This document shows, piece by piece, positions 1 to 10,722 of a stretch of 64,000 nucleotides of DNA. A program made the translations under genes and the position numbers. Origin of the DNA: Selaginella moellendorffii (lineage: Eukaryota; Streptophyta; Lycopodiopsida; Selaginellales; Selaginellaceae). The DNA lies in NCBI RefSeq assembly GCF_000143415.4, contig NW_003314293.1:1494457-1558456 (forward strand), in the 5' to 3' direction. Numbering within the stretch: position 1 is the stretch's first letter; each line of letters opens with the position of its first letter. The notes under the pieces were generated by a model. The model saw nothing but the letters and a program-made list of their open reading frames with translations, was not told the DNA's origin and made no database searches.

Positions 1-290
1 ATTCCTCAGGACATTGTTTGGTCTATTTTCTCCACTGATCGTTCAAGATTCTGATCTACAAGAGCATCTTCACGCCATACAGGAACTCCATACTCTTGTT
101 TGCAAGCATCTCCATGCTGCCCAGGATTCCATGAAGGTTTTTGCGGACCAGCACAGAACTTTTCGAGCCTTTGTTGGGGACTGGATTTTGTACGGTTTCG
201 GTTCGGTGGCCAATAATACTCTAGGGCACACATATTTAGGGGCCAATAAACCCTAACGAATATTCACAGACCTCTTCCTCTTCCTACAGC

Positions 291-1430
291 CTACAGTCTC
301 AATGGAGGACAGATCATTAAACCATCCAGCAGGGATTGTTGAGACTGGTGTACGGCAACTTCGTGGTCGCCAACTCCACTCTGGGCGTAGCCGGCCATCA
401 TCGCGTTCCGGGAAACAAGATTTCGCTCTGGCATGGCATCCAACAGCGCCCTGGCGCGGTCCAGATCCCCGCCCTGTGCGATCGCCACGGCAATCGTGGT
501 GAAGGAGATCACGTCGGGCTGCGGCATTCGATCGAAGACCTCTACAGCGGCGATCAAACCCCCGCTCGCTGTGTAGGCCTGGATCATCGCGTTCCAGGAG
601 ACGCAGTTCTTCTCTGGGATGCGATCCAAGAGATTCTTGGCCGAGGAGAGATCGCCGCTCTCGGCCGGCGCAATGGCCATGGCGTTCCAGGAAATGAGGC
701 TCCACGTCGGCATTCGCCAAAATACCGCCACTGCCGCCCCGATTCGATCGTTCCTGGCATAGCCAGAGATCATCGACGTCCAGGAGCTACAATCCCGCCC
801 AGGCGTCTTGGCCGTGAAAAGCGACGCTGCGGCATCCACATCCCCTTCCTGACAGCTCGCCTGGATCATCGCGTTCCAAGCCACAGCGCTCCTCTCCGGC
901 ATCGCCTGGATCCCTCCTCGATCTTGCCCCGCGCGACGTGACCCGTGACGATCAGCGTCCAGGAGATGAGATCCGTGAGCGGCATTCTGTCAAAGACATC
1001 TCTGGCCCGGCGTACGCTTGGATCAGGAGACAACGTTCTTGCCCGGGGTGCGATTAAACAAAACCGTAGCCTCGTCCAGGAATCCATGGCTAATGCAGGA
1101 CACGAGGCTCTTCCTGGGAATGGAATCAAAGAGATTTCTGGCTAACAAGATGCCCTGATCGGGCATATGCTGCAAACATGAGATTCCACGGCACGGTATC
1201 GCTGCTGGGCATCTTCCGAAAGAGGTCCCAGGCATCTTCCAGCCGGCCCAGGGTGATGTTCCAGGAAAAGAGATTCCTGTGCCAGCGCCGCCGAGGGCGC
1301 CATACATCTGGACAGCGACGAAGGTCTTGCGGATCCAGCCATTGCTGGAGACGTGGGTGTGGAGACTTCGCCAATGTGGCGGCATCCACGGAGGAGGGAC
1401 GCGGGCTTTCAATATACCGGGATTGGGCAT
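291..1430 (-). pseudogene. PPR protein pseudogene
   Basis: Successive minus-strand frames contain pentatricopeptide repeat signatures (WNAMIQAY, VFDRMP, ARALLDAMPERN, DLFRKMPSSD), the helical units plant organelle RNA-binding proteins use. The array cannot be read in one frame. The part nearest 1430 (HTHVSSNGWIRKTF, like the N-terminus of a PPR protein) changes frame near 1290, again near 1130, and again near 930 before a long clean stretch ends at 291. There is no in-frame E or DYW domain after the last repeat. At least three frameshifts make this a decayed gene, not an intron-containing one, since no GT-AG pairs restore the frame and this PPR class is usually intronless. Related in repeat style to the intact PPR gene at 16399. 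Confidence 0.75.
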
Positions 1431-1598
1431 ATCCCTGGCATCTCTATGGCTTCAAAACTCGAGGCTCTACCTTGGAAGTATCAGCTGTCGTTGCGCGTCG
1501 ATTCCACCATTCTGATCGCCTTGCCAGAACGCACTGATCACTGTGGCCAGAACCGCGAGTTTGAATTGTTTGCCGATGAAGATCCTTGCCATTGCGAG

Positions 1599-2230
1599 TC
1601 AGTCCCGATCATGCTGCTGCTGGCACTGCTGCAGGGGTCTTTGCTCGATCGGCGCTCTCGGCTCCATGACGCTGAAGCATCCCGGGAGCAAGGAGCTCAC
1701 CCTCACCTCCTCGCTGCCGGTGAGCATCGCCACAACTTTGGACATTGCTGGACGCTGTGATGCTGTCGCTTGGGTGCTTATAACTTGTTCGTCGTCGGCA
1801 TTGTCGGCTCTCTTGTCCAGGAGTTCTAGTAGCTTATCGCTATGGTACTGATAATTGACGCGAGTTAAAGAGCAAACACTTCGTAAATCTTTATACGTAC
1901 GTGATCGAGAAGATGGGTCATGTCTTCACTCGTGGTGTCCAGATTGGTTCTTCCGCTCACGATTTCTAGTACCAGAACTCCAAAGCTGTAGACATCTGCA
2001 GGCAGGCATCCCCTGAAAGAAGAAAGAAAAATCAGAGATGATCAGATCAAGCAATTTTGAGCTCTCACATTGTTCCTGCCACCCTCGTACTGATGATCTT
2101 CGAAGAGCCTTGCCAAACCAAAGTCCGCTATCTTTGCCACCAGAGCTTGATCCAAAAGTACATTGGTAGCTTTGATGTCTCGATGTCTCAAGTTGGTTTG
2201 GAAATTCCTGTTACAAAGAAGCGTTAGCAA
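1599..2230 (-). pseudogene. Receptor-like kinase C-terminal pseudogene (APE segment missing)
   Basis: Reading on the minus strand, one exon carries the catalytic loop [12 protein letters not shown] and the metal-binding ADFGLARLF. It then shifts frame so that ISTRVAGTM is in another phase. A GT-AG intron (about 2016-2069) leads to ADVYSFGVLVLEIVSGRTN, and a last exon ends with RPAMSKVVAMLTG and a stop at 1599-1601. This order is that of the plant LRR/DUF26 receptor-like kinase family. Between GTM-G and ADVYSFG about a dozen residues that normally contain the APE motif are absent. The frameshift plus loss of APE argue for a dead kinase. Sequence upstream (2231-2760) may be remnants of earlier exons, but I cannot identify glycine-loop or VAIK motifs there. 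Confidence 0.65.
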
Positions 2231-3063
2231 AGCCCGAATCAGAAAAACTGCTTACTTGAACTTTTCCTTGAGCTTGAGCTTCCATGTAAGGTTGCTGCCA
2301 TCCCAGCATTGTTATAAAGGTGAGACGTCGAAACGCAGCATCCTGGAGGAAGAGAGAGCGATCACAAATCAAACGTTTGGAAACGTTTTGACAAGTTCTA
2401 CCTTTAAGTTTGGAATGAAATCTCCGGAGCCTCTTCCCAGGAACCGAAAGCAGCAAAACTTGAGCAAGTTTCGTGCTTCGTTTTGCACAGAAACAGGAGC
2501 ATATCTTTCGAGAATTTTCTCTCATCCTCCTGCCTGTCACTCCATTCAATCTTTGGTTTTTCGCGGAGAAAGAGAGAAAAAACCGTCATAGAAATCTCAC
2601 AGATCGAACTAGAGCACTTACCGCGCATAGATCGCAGCACTAGAAAGCTCGCCTCTAGGCGTCTTACCGTCCACCATTTGCTCCATAACACTAAACGCAA
2701 GCCAGGAACTCATCCTGATCGACGAGACACATCCCTGTTCTTCGCTAGGTAGAAAGTGAATACTTACCTCCAGCCGTTGGAAAAATCATATAAATTAGCA
2801 TTATTGACCTAATCACTTCAGCTGAAAATCTCAAGCCGTTGGTGATTTATTCTGCGAAGAGAGGAAGGAAGAAATGTTGGAGGTGATCCTTAGTTCTGTA
2901 TACGACATGGTTGCCGGAAAGAAAATGCCGGACAAACAACAACAACAAAACCTCTCTTTTATTCTACTTCTGACTATGAAAACACAAGGATCATGACTCT
3001 TGATTTATTTCCTGTCAAAAGGAAAATCAAAAGACACATTTCATTTGAGCTAAAAGCACTTAC
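2231..3063. other. Stretch without a recognised gene
   Basis: Contains short minus-strand open pieces bounded by plausible splice sites (for example around 2630-2700), probably remnants of either the kinase relic or the next gene. Nothing here could be assigned to a family. The part from 2760 to 3000 looks non-coding. Confidence 0.4.
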
Positions 3064-4118
3064 CAGGCCTTTAACTTAATGAGCACCTTCTCCATGTTCG
3101 GATCAATCATAAACTTCACACCACATTCATGTGTATTTGTGATGCCATCGTACTGCAGCAAGGAAATAAAAAACTGACAAAGAAACAAACAAATGAAACA
3201 GACAAACCTGCAGAATCTGACATTCGTATGCCTGCTTTCCTTTTGGGAATAGCATGTTCATCTCAAACACCCACTCCCCACTCTCCTGAGTCATCTCTTT
3301 CTGCAAAGATATCCATTGCTGAGCCAAGGTACTGGGCCTGAAACAAGTAACTTTGTCTCCGCCTAAAATTGATCTTTCACTTGAACAGTAACATTTGTAA
3401 AGAAGGAAAAATCTTAGTAAGATTTGCAGAGAAAACTGAATAAATAACAACACTCACTGTGCTGATCAGTCTTAACCAAAAGATTTGTTTTCACCGAAAG
3501 AGGAGGGCGAGCTGGGGGTGACCTGAAGAAAATAAAAAATGAAAATGAACAAAATGAAAATGCCACAACTTACAAAATTGGGTCCTCCAACATGATATGC
3601 ATATTGAAAATGATCAGACCGGAAGATGCTTTTAGAAAAGCATCATTGTTTACTTCACCTCTTTCAATGAAGCCCTTTACAATGTTTTTGCTCTCATTTG
3701 CTTATCAATTGCAAAAATAATCAATCTAAAATTTGAAACACAAAAAAAATAAAAAATGTACTCAGATCAAGCTCACTCAAGATGTGATGCAATTCAGCAT
3801 ATCTCCTTGACTTCAGATGAGGCAGCACAAGTGGTTTAGCTCTAAGTTGATCAATGCTTATCTAAAAAAAAAATAAAAAATAAAAAATGAATCAGAATGA
3901 GAATGTTAACTTGCTTCTCCCAACTTTATTAATAGGCCCATCTCACCCAGCTTGAGAAAGGGTTCAAATTTGCCCTTTCTTTTGGCATTTTGTTGGGCAA
4001 TATCAAACTTGAGATATATATCACATAGTTTTTGAGAAAGATTGTTTTTGTTGTTTTTCAAGCTTTTAAATGGGCGTAAAAGTAACACAATTTTATCCTC
4101 CTTAGTGGTATTTTCCAA
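3064..4118 (-). pseudogene. Unidentified multi-exon coding relic
   Basis: Several minus-strand pieces look like real exons because they are flanked by canonical splice sites and read as well-composed protein. From high to low coordinate: a Lys-rich stretch ending KLGEMGLLIKLGEAS (3906-4000), ISIDQLRAKPLVLPHLKSRR (about 3770-3860), KGFIERGEVNNDAFLKASS (about 3570-3690), a short Pro-rich exon near 3470-3520, WISLQKEMTQESGEWVFEMN (3208-3337), and ECGVKFMIDPNMEKVLIKLK (3064-3152). The last two join in phase. The Pro-rich exon does not join the next one without a frame break. The upstream end stops at the foldback cluster at 4117. I do not recognise the family. It may be a broken gene or a fast-evolving gene whose start was displaced by the insertion. 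Confidence 0.35.
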
Positions 4119-5657
4119 TCTAAAAATATGTGAGCATTAATAAAACATAAAGTTTTTAGATGAAAACTAATTAATTGCCAAGGGAAATCTTGAACTTTTT
4201 ATCCAAGCAATTGACCATAGTCTCAATACAATAGATTAAACACTAAAAATCAATAAAAGGCTTTAAGCTAAAAAAACAGTATCAAAAACAAAAGGAAAAA
4301 TATACCTTTCTAGGCTGTCTAGCTTTCTCATAGTCTTGTCCCATTAAGATGAGAAATTTTTAATTCTTGATAGCATCAACTTATATTGCAAATGTCATCG
4401 TTTTCCGTCATATAGATCTTGGTAAGCACCTCGCCAAACACTTTCTACCTTTCACCATACTAGAATATTTAGATTTTATCTAAAGAATATTTTAGGATTT
4501 CACAGGCTTTAGATAATCCCCTAAAAGCATCATCCAAATTCTGTCTAAGGAATATTCTAAGATTTTAGGAGCTTTAGATAATCCCCTAAAAGGATCAATT
4601 TAGGGCAGTGTGCAAAGAGGGTTTAGTGAGGTGTTTACCAAGATCCATGCAACTAAAAGCAATAGTGCTTGTGGTAAGTAAATATATTTCCTTCCAACTA
4701 ATGGCTTTTTTAATCAGGAGGTGAGTAATGGGTTTAAGGCTTAATATATTACATTTGAGTTATACCCCTGAATGAACATGAAGAAGGAAGACAAAAAAAT
4801 ATATTTTATCTCCTTGGATGAAGTGGCTGCAGATAAAATGTAATCCCTAATCAAATTAATGTACAAATCAATGCTACTAAGAATTGAAGATTTTTTATCT
4901 TAATAGAAGAAAGTGATAAAAAAGTTGAATAACCTAGAAAGGTATGTGTTTTTTTGTTGATTTTCCTTTTGTTTTTTATGTTGTTTTCTTAGTCTGAAGC
5001 TTTTTGTTAATTCTCAATGTTTAATTTATTATATCGAAACTGCAAAATTTATGGTTAATTGTCTGGACAGAAAGCTCAAAATCTTTCTCAGCAATCGATT
5101 AGTTTTCACTTCAGAAATCCATATTCTGTTAGTACTCACATATTTTCAAATTAGAAAATATCACTGAAGATAAAAAAACAAGTGGAAAACATGTGAGTTC
5201 TAACAAAATGTAGATTTTTTATATAAAAATTAACTGATTGCCAAAGAAAATCTTAAGTTTTTTGTTTAGATAATCAACCATGAATTTTGCAATTTCAATA
5301 CAATAGATTAAGCACTAAGAATTAACAAAAAGCTTCAGGCTAAGAAAATAATATAAAAAACAAGAGGAAAAACAACAAAAAACACATACCTTTCTAGGCT
5401 GTTCAACTTTATTAAAGAAATCTTTAATTCCCAATAACATTAGCTTATACACCAACTTTCACTAAAGTATAGCTTAAATGTAGCCCTAAACCCATTACTC
5501 ACCTCCTGAACAAGAAAGCCACAAGAAAGCAGTTAACTGGAAGGAAATATATTTGTATACCACAAGCACATCACCTTCAATTGCATGGATCTTAATAAGT
5601 GCCTCACCAAACTCTCTCCACACCAGGCTAAAAAGGATTATCTAAAGCCTGTGAAAT
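4117..5657. repeat. Foldback cluster of three related AT-rich arms
   Basis: Three copies of one AT-rich sequence lie side by side: about 4117-4490 (forward), 4497-5150 (inverted) and 5180-5657 (forward). The two inner copies form a large imperfect palindrome centred near 5165. Its outer ends are ATTTCACAGGCTTTAGATAA at 4497 and the reverse complement ending at 5657. Landmarks shared by the copies are ACCTTTCTAGGCTGT, TTTCAATACAATAGATTA and CCCATTACTCACCTCCTGA. No transposase is visible, so this fits a non-autonomous foldback element. The right edge coincides with the point where TDP1 coding similarity ends. Confidence 0.7.
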
Positions 5658-7061
5658 GGAGCTTCATATGACCCCACTTATTCAGCTGAGGGCCACTATG
5701 ATAGCCAGGTACAGATGCTACCAGCCGTACCTGGTAGAGCTCGGCATGTCAATTTCATTCATTTGAAAGTGCAAAATCATTACATACTGCAGCATTGCTG
5801 AAATAAAAGTTTCGGAAGTGGCCTACGTTGATCTTCATCTTTCCATGGTGTTGGACATCTACAGTACATCCCAACCACTGTAAAAAACTGATCTTGCTCC
5901 CAAACAGTTACAGGAAACTTGGTGTACCTCAAGAGCCGTCAAATAGTCCACCAGATCGTTTTCAAAGTCTGATGCGCCCGTCTTACTTTTGAAAGGAAAA
6001 TCTTGCATCCACAGGCCTTGATTCTTGTTATTCCAATCGATATTGATGAGATTTGCAGTGTGCACAACAACCTGGACACCAGTTGGATAGACAAGTAGGG
6101 AATGGGGTGTTCCATATGCGATCCATAATCTCGGCTTGAAGAGGAGCCGGTTACTTGGCTTCACAGACTACAAGAAAAAAAAGGCATTAGACTAAAGGCA
6201 ATAGATAGAACAGCGTGAACCTGCAATTGTGAAACGTTGCTCTCTCCGTGAATCATCACCACTTGCAGGATCGTCCTCAAAAGCGGGCAAGCTGCGAATA
6301 AAAATTATTTGGAAGAAAAAAAACATTCAGTAGCTTTACCGGAGAGCAGCCACTCGATGTCCACCATATAGTTTGAGAGGATCGCAAACAAAAGAATCCT
6401 TATACGTAAGAACACCAAAGCACGAATCACCTTTATCACATCACAAATTCGCACGCACCCAGCGTTTGCCCAGTCGAGCAAGCCTTGAACACGCAGTAGC
6501 TGGAAACCACAAGGCATCGTCGCGCTGTGAAGCATTCTCGATCTCTCAGGCGCCAGCTCGTGTGTTCTTAGAGCCAGAGCAATCTCCACAGCCGCAGGAG
6601 CTTTGCGATCTTCTGCTGGTGTGAATCTCATCAGTCCCAAAACTCCACGTTTCGGCAATCCAACGAAACCTGTAGCGTGTGGCCATACAAACGAACATAC
6701 CTCGGTATCATCCTCGGCTGAGCTCACAAGTTGCTTGTTTCATGAACGAAGGTAGAAAAAAAGAGATAGATACCTGCTGCTGCAAAGCTCGGGCAAATGC
6801 TTCATCGTCCTCAATTTGCCTCTTTCGCTTGTTGGAAGCAAGCACATTGTCACTGTGGGATGCTACTGCCTTCCCTTTAAGAGAAGAACACAGCATAAAC
6901 TTGAAGAAACGATCTCCTGGGAGCATTTTGACAATGTCGCCAGTGGAGATTTGGACTGCGAGCTCAGGATAATCTTCGCACTGGAGCCAGATTTGATGCA
7001 GATTGAGCTCGACCCTGTCTGGCATGCCATTGATCGATCGGGAAAAGAACGAGACAAACAA
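5658..7061 (-). pseudogene. TDP1: Tyrosyl-DNA phosphodiesterase 1 (TDP1) pseudogene, 3' truncated
   Basis: TDP1 removes stalled topoisomerase I peptides from DNA ends using two HxK(N) motifs. On the minus strand, spliced pieces follow the plant TDP1 order: the end of an FHA-like domain (GDIVKMLPGDRFFKFML, exon about 6774-7061), 6701-6717, FQLLRVQGLLDWANAGCV (6431-6669), AILSNYMVDIEWLL (6340-6398), ILQVVMIHGE (6221-6291), VVVHTANLINIDWNNKNQGL (5928-6167), 5788-5877, and SVPGYHSGPQLNKWGHMKL (5658-5730). In the sixth piece the first catalytic motif reads GTPHSLLVYP where the family has H-x-K followed by further residues, so the Lys is deleted. After GHMKL the frame runs straight into the foldback element, and the second HxK half is not found beyond it. 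The gene start upstream of 7061 was not resolved. Confidence 0.8.
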
Positions 7062-7439
7062 AATGCCACTGAAATCTCCAATGCCGACGAAGAAACCTCA
7101 ACAACAAAACAAAATCGGTGCTCCTTCCGGCCCTCGCTGCAACCGACGGATCCTCCTCTCCATTCGCACGCAGCGGAAGCAGCAATCCGATTTGAGCCTG
7201 GCAGGCAGAGTGTAAACAATCAAAACCGCCAGAAAGAACCAAGAACCCTAAGACCCGATGTAGCATCCTGGCCGTCCACAGGGTTCTTCCGGCTCTTCAA
7301 AGAATGTGGTGCCCTGGTCGAGCATGGTAGCTGCTTACGTGCAAAACACAAGAAGCATTCATGTGTTTAGGACTATGCCACTAAGGACTGATGCCTAACG
7401 AGGTGACTCTCAGCATTGTTTTAAGCCTGTGTAGCCAAA

Positions 7440-8366
7440 GTATGCCAGGGAGAACTTCATACTTTGTGACTGGAGATTTTGGAGGAGGCGCGAATGGATC
7501 AGACAGCCACCCGGACGTTTATCCAGAGAGCCTGTACACCTGGGAAAACTTTTTATGGGCTTCTGAGTTGTGGTACGTGAAAGTTAGCTTTCCGGATGGT
7601 AAAACCAGAACGTGTTACTGAACCATTCGGTATGGCTCGCTCCTCACTAGACTCACTTGTGCTCGCAGACCACCCCACACATTACTCGCTACAGCAAAAT
7701 CGATGCTGTTACGAACAGCTTAAAAGTTTATTCACTCCGCTCCTGCAAGGCCGGGATGCAGTGCTTCATCAGCTATGGAGCGCTTCCGAACATCGACTTG
7801 CTGTGTTTCTACGGTTTCGTTCTTGAGAACAATCCATTCGACACAATTCCTGTCGGTAAGACGACTCTTGTTCCTTTTCTTTCGCTGTTCTTATCAAAAT
7901 CTGGTACAGAGCTCGAGGTGCCCGAGTCTCCCGCGAAAGTAGCACTCATGGAACGCTACAACTTGGTGTCTCACATCTCGTTCGAGCTCCGTGGCTTTCG
8001 AAGAGCGCATTTGCGAAGGCCGGGCTCCACTGGCAGCACTTCGCATTGCACTTATGGAAGAGAGCGAGGCCCAAGAGTTTACTGGAAATCCCAGGCATGA
8101 AGAGGTACTGCTCTCCCGGCTTAGCAAAAGCTGCGCTCACTTTGTTACTTCACAGGTTAGTCTAGAGAACGAAAGCATGGTCGTCGAAACAATGATCTCA
8201 ACGCTCGAATCCTTGTCCGGCACAGAAGAAGACGAGCAAGAACGTTGTTGTTTTCGACTTGTTTCATTCCAAATCTTTCAGCTCGTCTTGGGACGTTTTA
8301 CTGGCAACTAAGTTCAAACTCTCCCAGGCAAAAATTTTCAAGAGGCTTCACGAGCATATTCGTTAA
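7440..8366 (+). pseudogene. SET-domain protein methyltransferase (SETD3/LSMT-like) pseudogene
   Basis: Plus-strand pieces match the C-terminal half of the rubisco-LSMT/SETD3 type of SET methyltransferase: LYTWENFLWASELWY and SFPDGKTRTC (7520-7617), then after a short intron PHITRYSKIDAV and CFISYGALPNIDLLCFYGFV (7670-7850), then ALMERYNLVSH (about 7945), LAALRIALMEESEAQ (about 8030), and a final KFKLSQAKIFKRLHEH ending in a stop at 8364-8366. The LVPFxDxxNHS segment is shortened and out of frame near 7615. A second frameshift separates NLVSH from LAALRIALM near 8000. The N-terminal half of the SET domain is not seen. At least two frame breaks make this a pseudogene. Confidence 0.65.
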
Positions 8367-8652
8367 GCCAACTAAGATCACACCAGCATCGAATTTCCTC
8401 AAGGTAACTCAAGGTAGAAGCCAAACTTCTGACAACAAAGATAAAAGCTTTATATTTACAAAACCTCTTTCTTTGCCAGGAAGGCCTTCACTCCCTTCTT
8501 GAGATTGAAAGCTCTTTCTCTACGGCTCTCTCTCCCCGTTTTTCTCTACGATGGCTGATAGTAGTGTGTGCGTCTAGTGTACAGATCCTCGAGGCTTCAT
8601 TCCTAGCGGAGCGTGTTCTTTATGTACACTTGCTGGAGTTTCTGGCGATGGG

Positions 8653-10722
8653 CTAGAGTGGATCCTTGGCGTCAAAAATACTAAGTATGAATGGGAGCAT
8701 GGCTGCGAGCAATGCCCCGGGGCACTCCTCGGGTGGAAGATGGCCGCAGCCTGGTATAGTAATGAATTTCTGCAATGAAAACCACCACGTAAGAACTTGG
8801 AACGAAAAGGATGCAAAGAACTCACGGATTGAGGGAGCTTTGTAGCAAGCGACTGCGCAGCCTTTAACGGAACCAGCATGTCGTGCAAGCCTGCCACCAA
8901 AAGCGCTGGCAAATCTTCGACTGTTTGAAGCAACTCGGCGGCAGCTCTCGCGGTGCAGGCAACGGACGATCGTGTTACTTCTGCGAGTGCTTGATCCCAG
9001 CCTTCGACACGTAAAGGTGCCTGTTCAGCAAGAGAGAGAGAGAGTTAGAGACTTTCAAGAGTGGTGGGCTTTGCTTTGCACGGACCTTGTAAAGCTCGAG
9101 AACGTCCGCGGTAAGCTTAGACGCGTCATGCCACGCACGTCGATTGGTGACATGTCCGATCTCCGAGCGCAGCAGTGGTCTCAGCATTTGACGCCCAAGA
9201 GACGTGTGAAGAAGGATTCGTGTAAACGACGGTACAACCTCTCTGGAAAGGCTGACACCAACGAGCACAACTCCTTTAACAGCAACCTGGACAGCTCAAG
9301 CTCAGTGCCATCGTCTTAAATCGGGAAAAGAGAAAAAAACCAACCTTGTTCGTCTTGGACGCCTTGGCAGCTGCCATGAGAGCGAGAAGTCCTCCATCGT
9401 CGTGGCCAACAAGCACAACGGAACGGAGCAGGAGTCTGTCACAAAACGAGAACAGCAAGTCCACCTGTTTGGGAGAGAGTCAACACATAACATAAAATAG
9501 AAGCGAGTAAAGCGAAGTTACCTGGGACTTGAGTTCGTAAGGATTTGGGATACGTTTCTGCTGCCATTCACTCCTGCTCGGCCGCGAAGTCAACCCCCAT
9601 CCTGGTCTATCAAATGCAACGACAGTGGAACGCGTTTGTCTGGCGAGCGGGTTCATCACATGTCTCCACGAGAAAACACCTCCGCCGAAACCGTGGATCA
9701 AGATCACTCCATTCTTTCCATTGCCACTTTCGGCAGAGCCGCCACCAAGTATGTTGTCGCAGCCGCTTAAAACTTGCTCAACCGGATACCTTCCGGTTGA
9801 GCCGACGTCCTTCGGTGAAGTGTCATGCTCTCGGGGTCCCCTGCGTTGATAGTTGCCATGTCCTTCGACCAGCTTGTAATGAACAAGGACGTTGTTGCAA
9901 TCCATAAAGAGGCTGTCCGCATCGGCTAATGAGCTTGCTGGTAAATCACTTCCGCGTCTTTTGTGATACTTCCCGTCCAGTAGCTGAGACATCTTTGAAA
10001 GCTTCTTCAGGGACTTGAGATGCTTCTTGTCTACAGTAGCCTGTAGCAAATAACGAAGTTCCGAGGTCAAAGACTATGCTTTACGACCGTGCAAACTTAC
10101 AGCTTCCTCGTCTTCCCATCGAAACAGCAACTTGCGACTTGCTTGATACCGCGCTCGGTGTGCCATAATAATATGAGCAAGACCAAATGCCATCGAGGAC
10201 AAGAATAAAAAAGGCAAGGCCCATGAATTCCGCATGTGCTGCACTTCCTCGAGCACGGTTGGAGGCACCCCAAAACTAAACAAAGCAGCTTTTGCTGTTA
10301 AGAAGATGGCCGTAGATACACCGCAAATAACCGTGATTCCAAAATACGGCCTGTAGGAGCTCGGGCTGCTGCACAGGCTGTACGCACCTGAAGAGCAACA
10401 TATCTTCAGATTGTATCCAAAAAGATAGAATAAAAAAAAAAGAGGAAGAACACTTACAAATTATGATGACCGATCGGATGAGCGACAAGAGAGGGATATC
10501 AATCACCGAAGATCGAAAGCTGTAAGCCCTCCACTCCGACAGGGAGAATAAGCACGATGAGCAGCCGAGCATGGCGGAGAGCAGCAGCACAGTGATATCC
10601 GTGACTGAAACGAAAAGCGGCCCGGAAGAAACCATCAACGATCCCAGCATCGCCAGCATAAAAAACAGTGTCACGACTACTCTCCTGCCGCTTTCCATCA
10701 TACTACCCCGTCCTGAACCCAT
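8653..10722 (-). CDS. Membrane-anchored alpha/beta hydrolase with Asp nucleophile motif
   Basis: Seven exons on the minus strand: 10458-10722, 10101-10387, 9522-10040, 9345-9464, 9086-9286, 8826-9020, 8653-8769. They join in phase to 567 codons and a TAG. Residues 1-185 hold several hydrophobic segments (VVVTLFFMLAMLGSLMV, FGITVICGVSTAIFLT, ALPFLFLSSMAFGLAHIIMA), so the enzyme is membrane anchored. The hydrolase domain follows, with VILIHGFGGGVFSW (oxyanion region), VAFDRPGWGLTSR, the elbow VGHDDGG around residue 379, the acid region VAGLHDMLVP and the His region PGCGHLPPEECP. The architecture matches a plant membrane alpha/beta hydrolase family (At1g80280/At1g15490 type). The nucleophile position is Asp instead of Ser, as in epoxide hydrolases. 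Substrate unknown. All splice sites are GT-AG. Confidence 0.88.
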
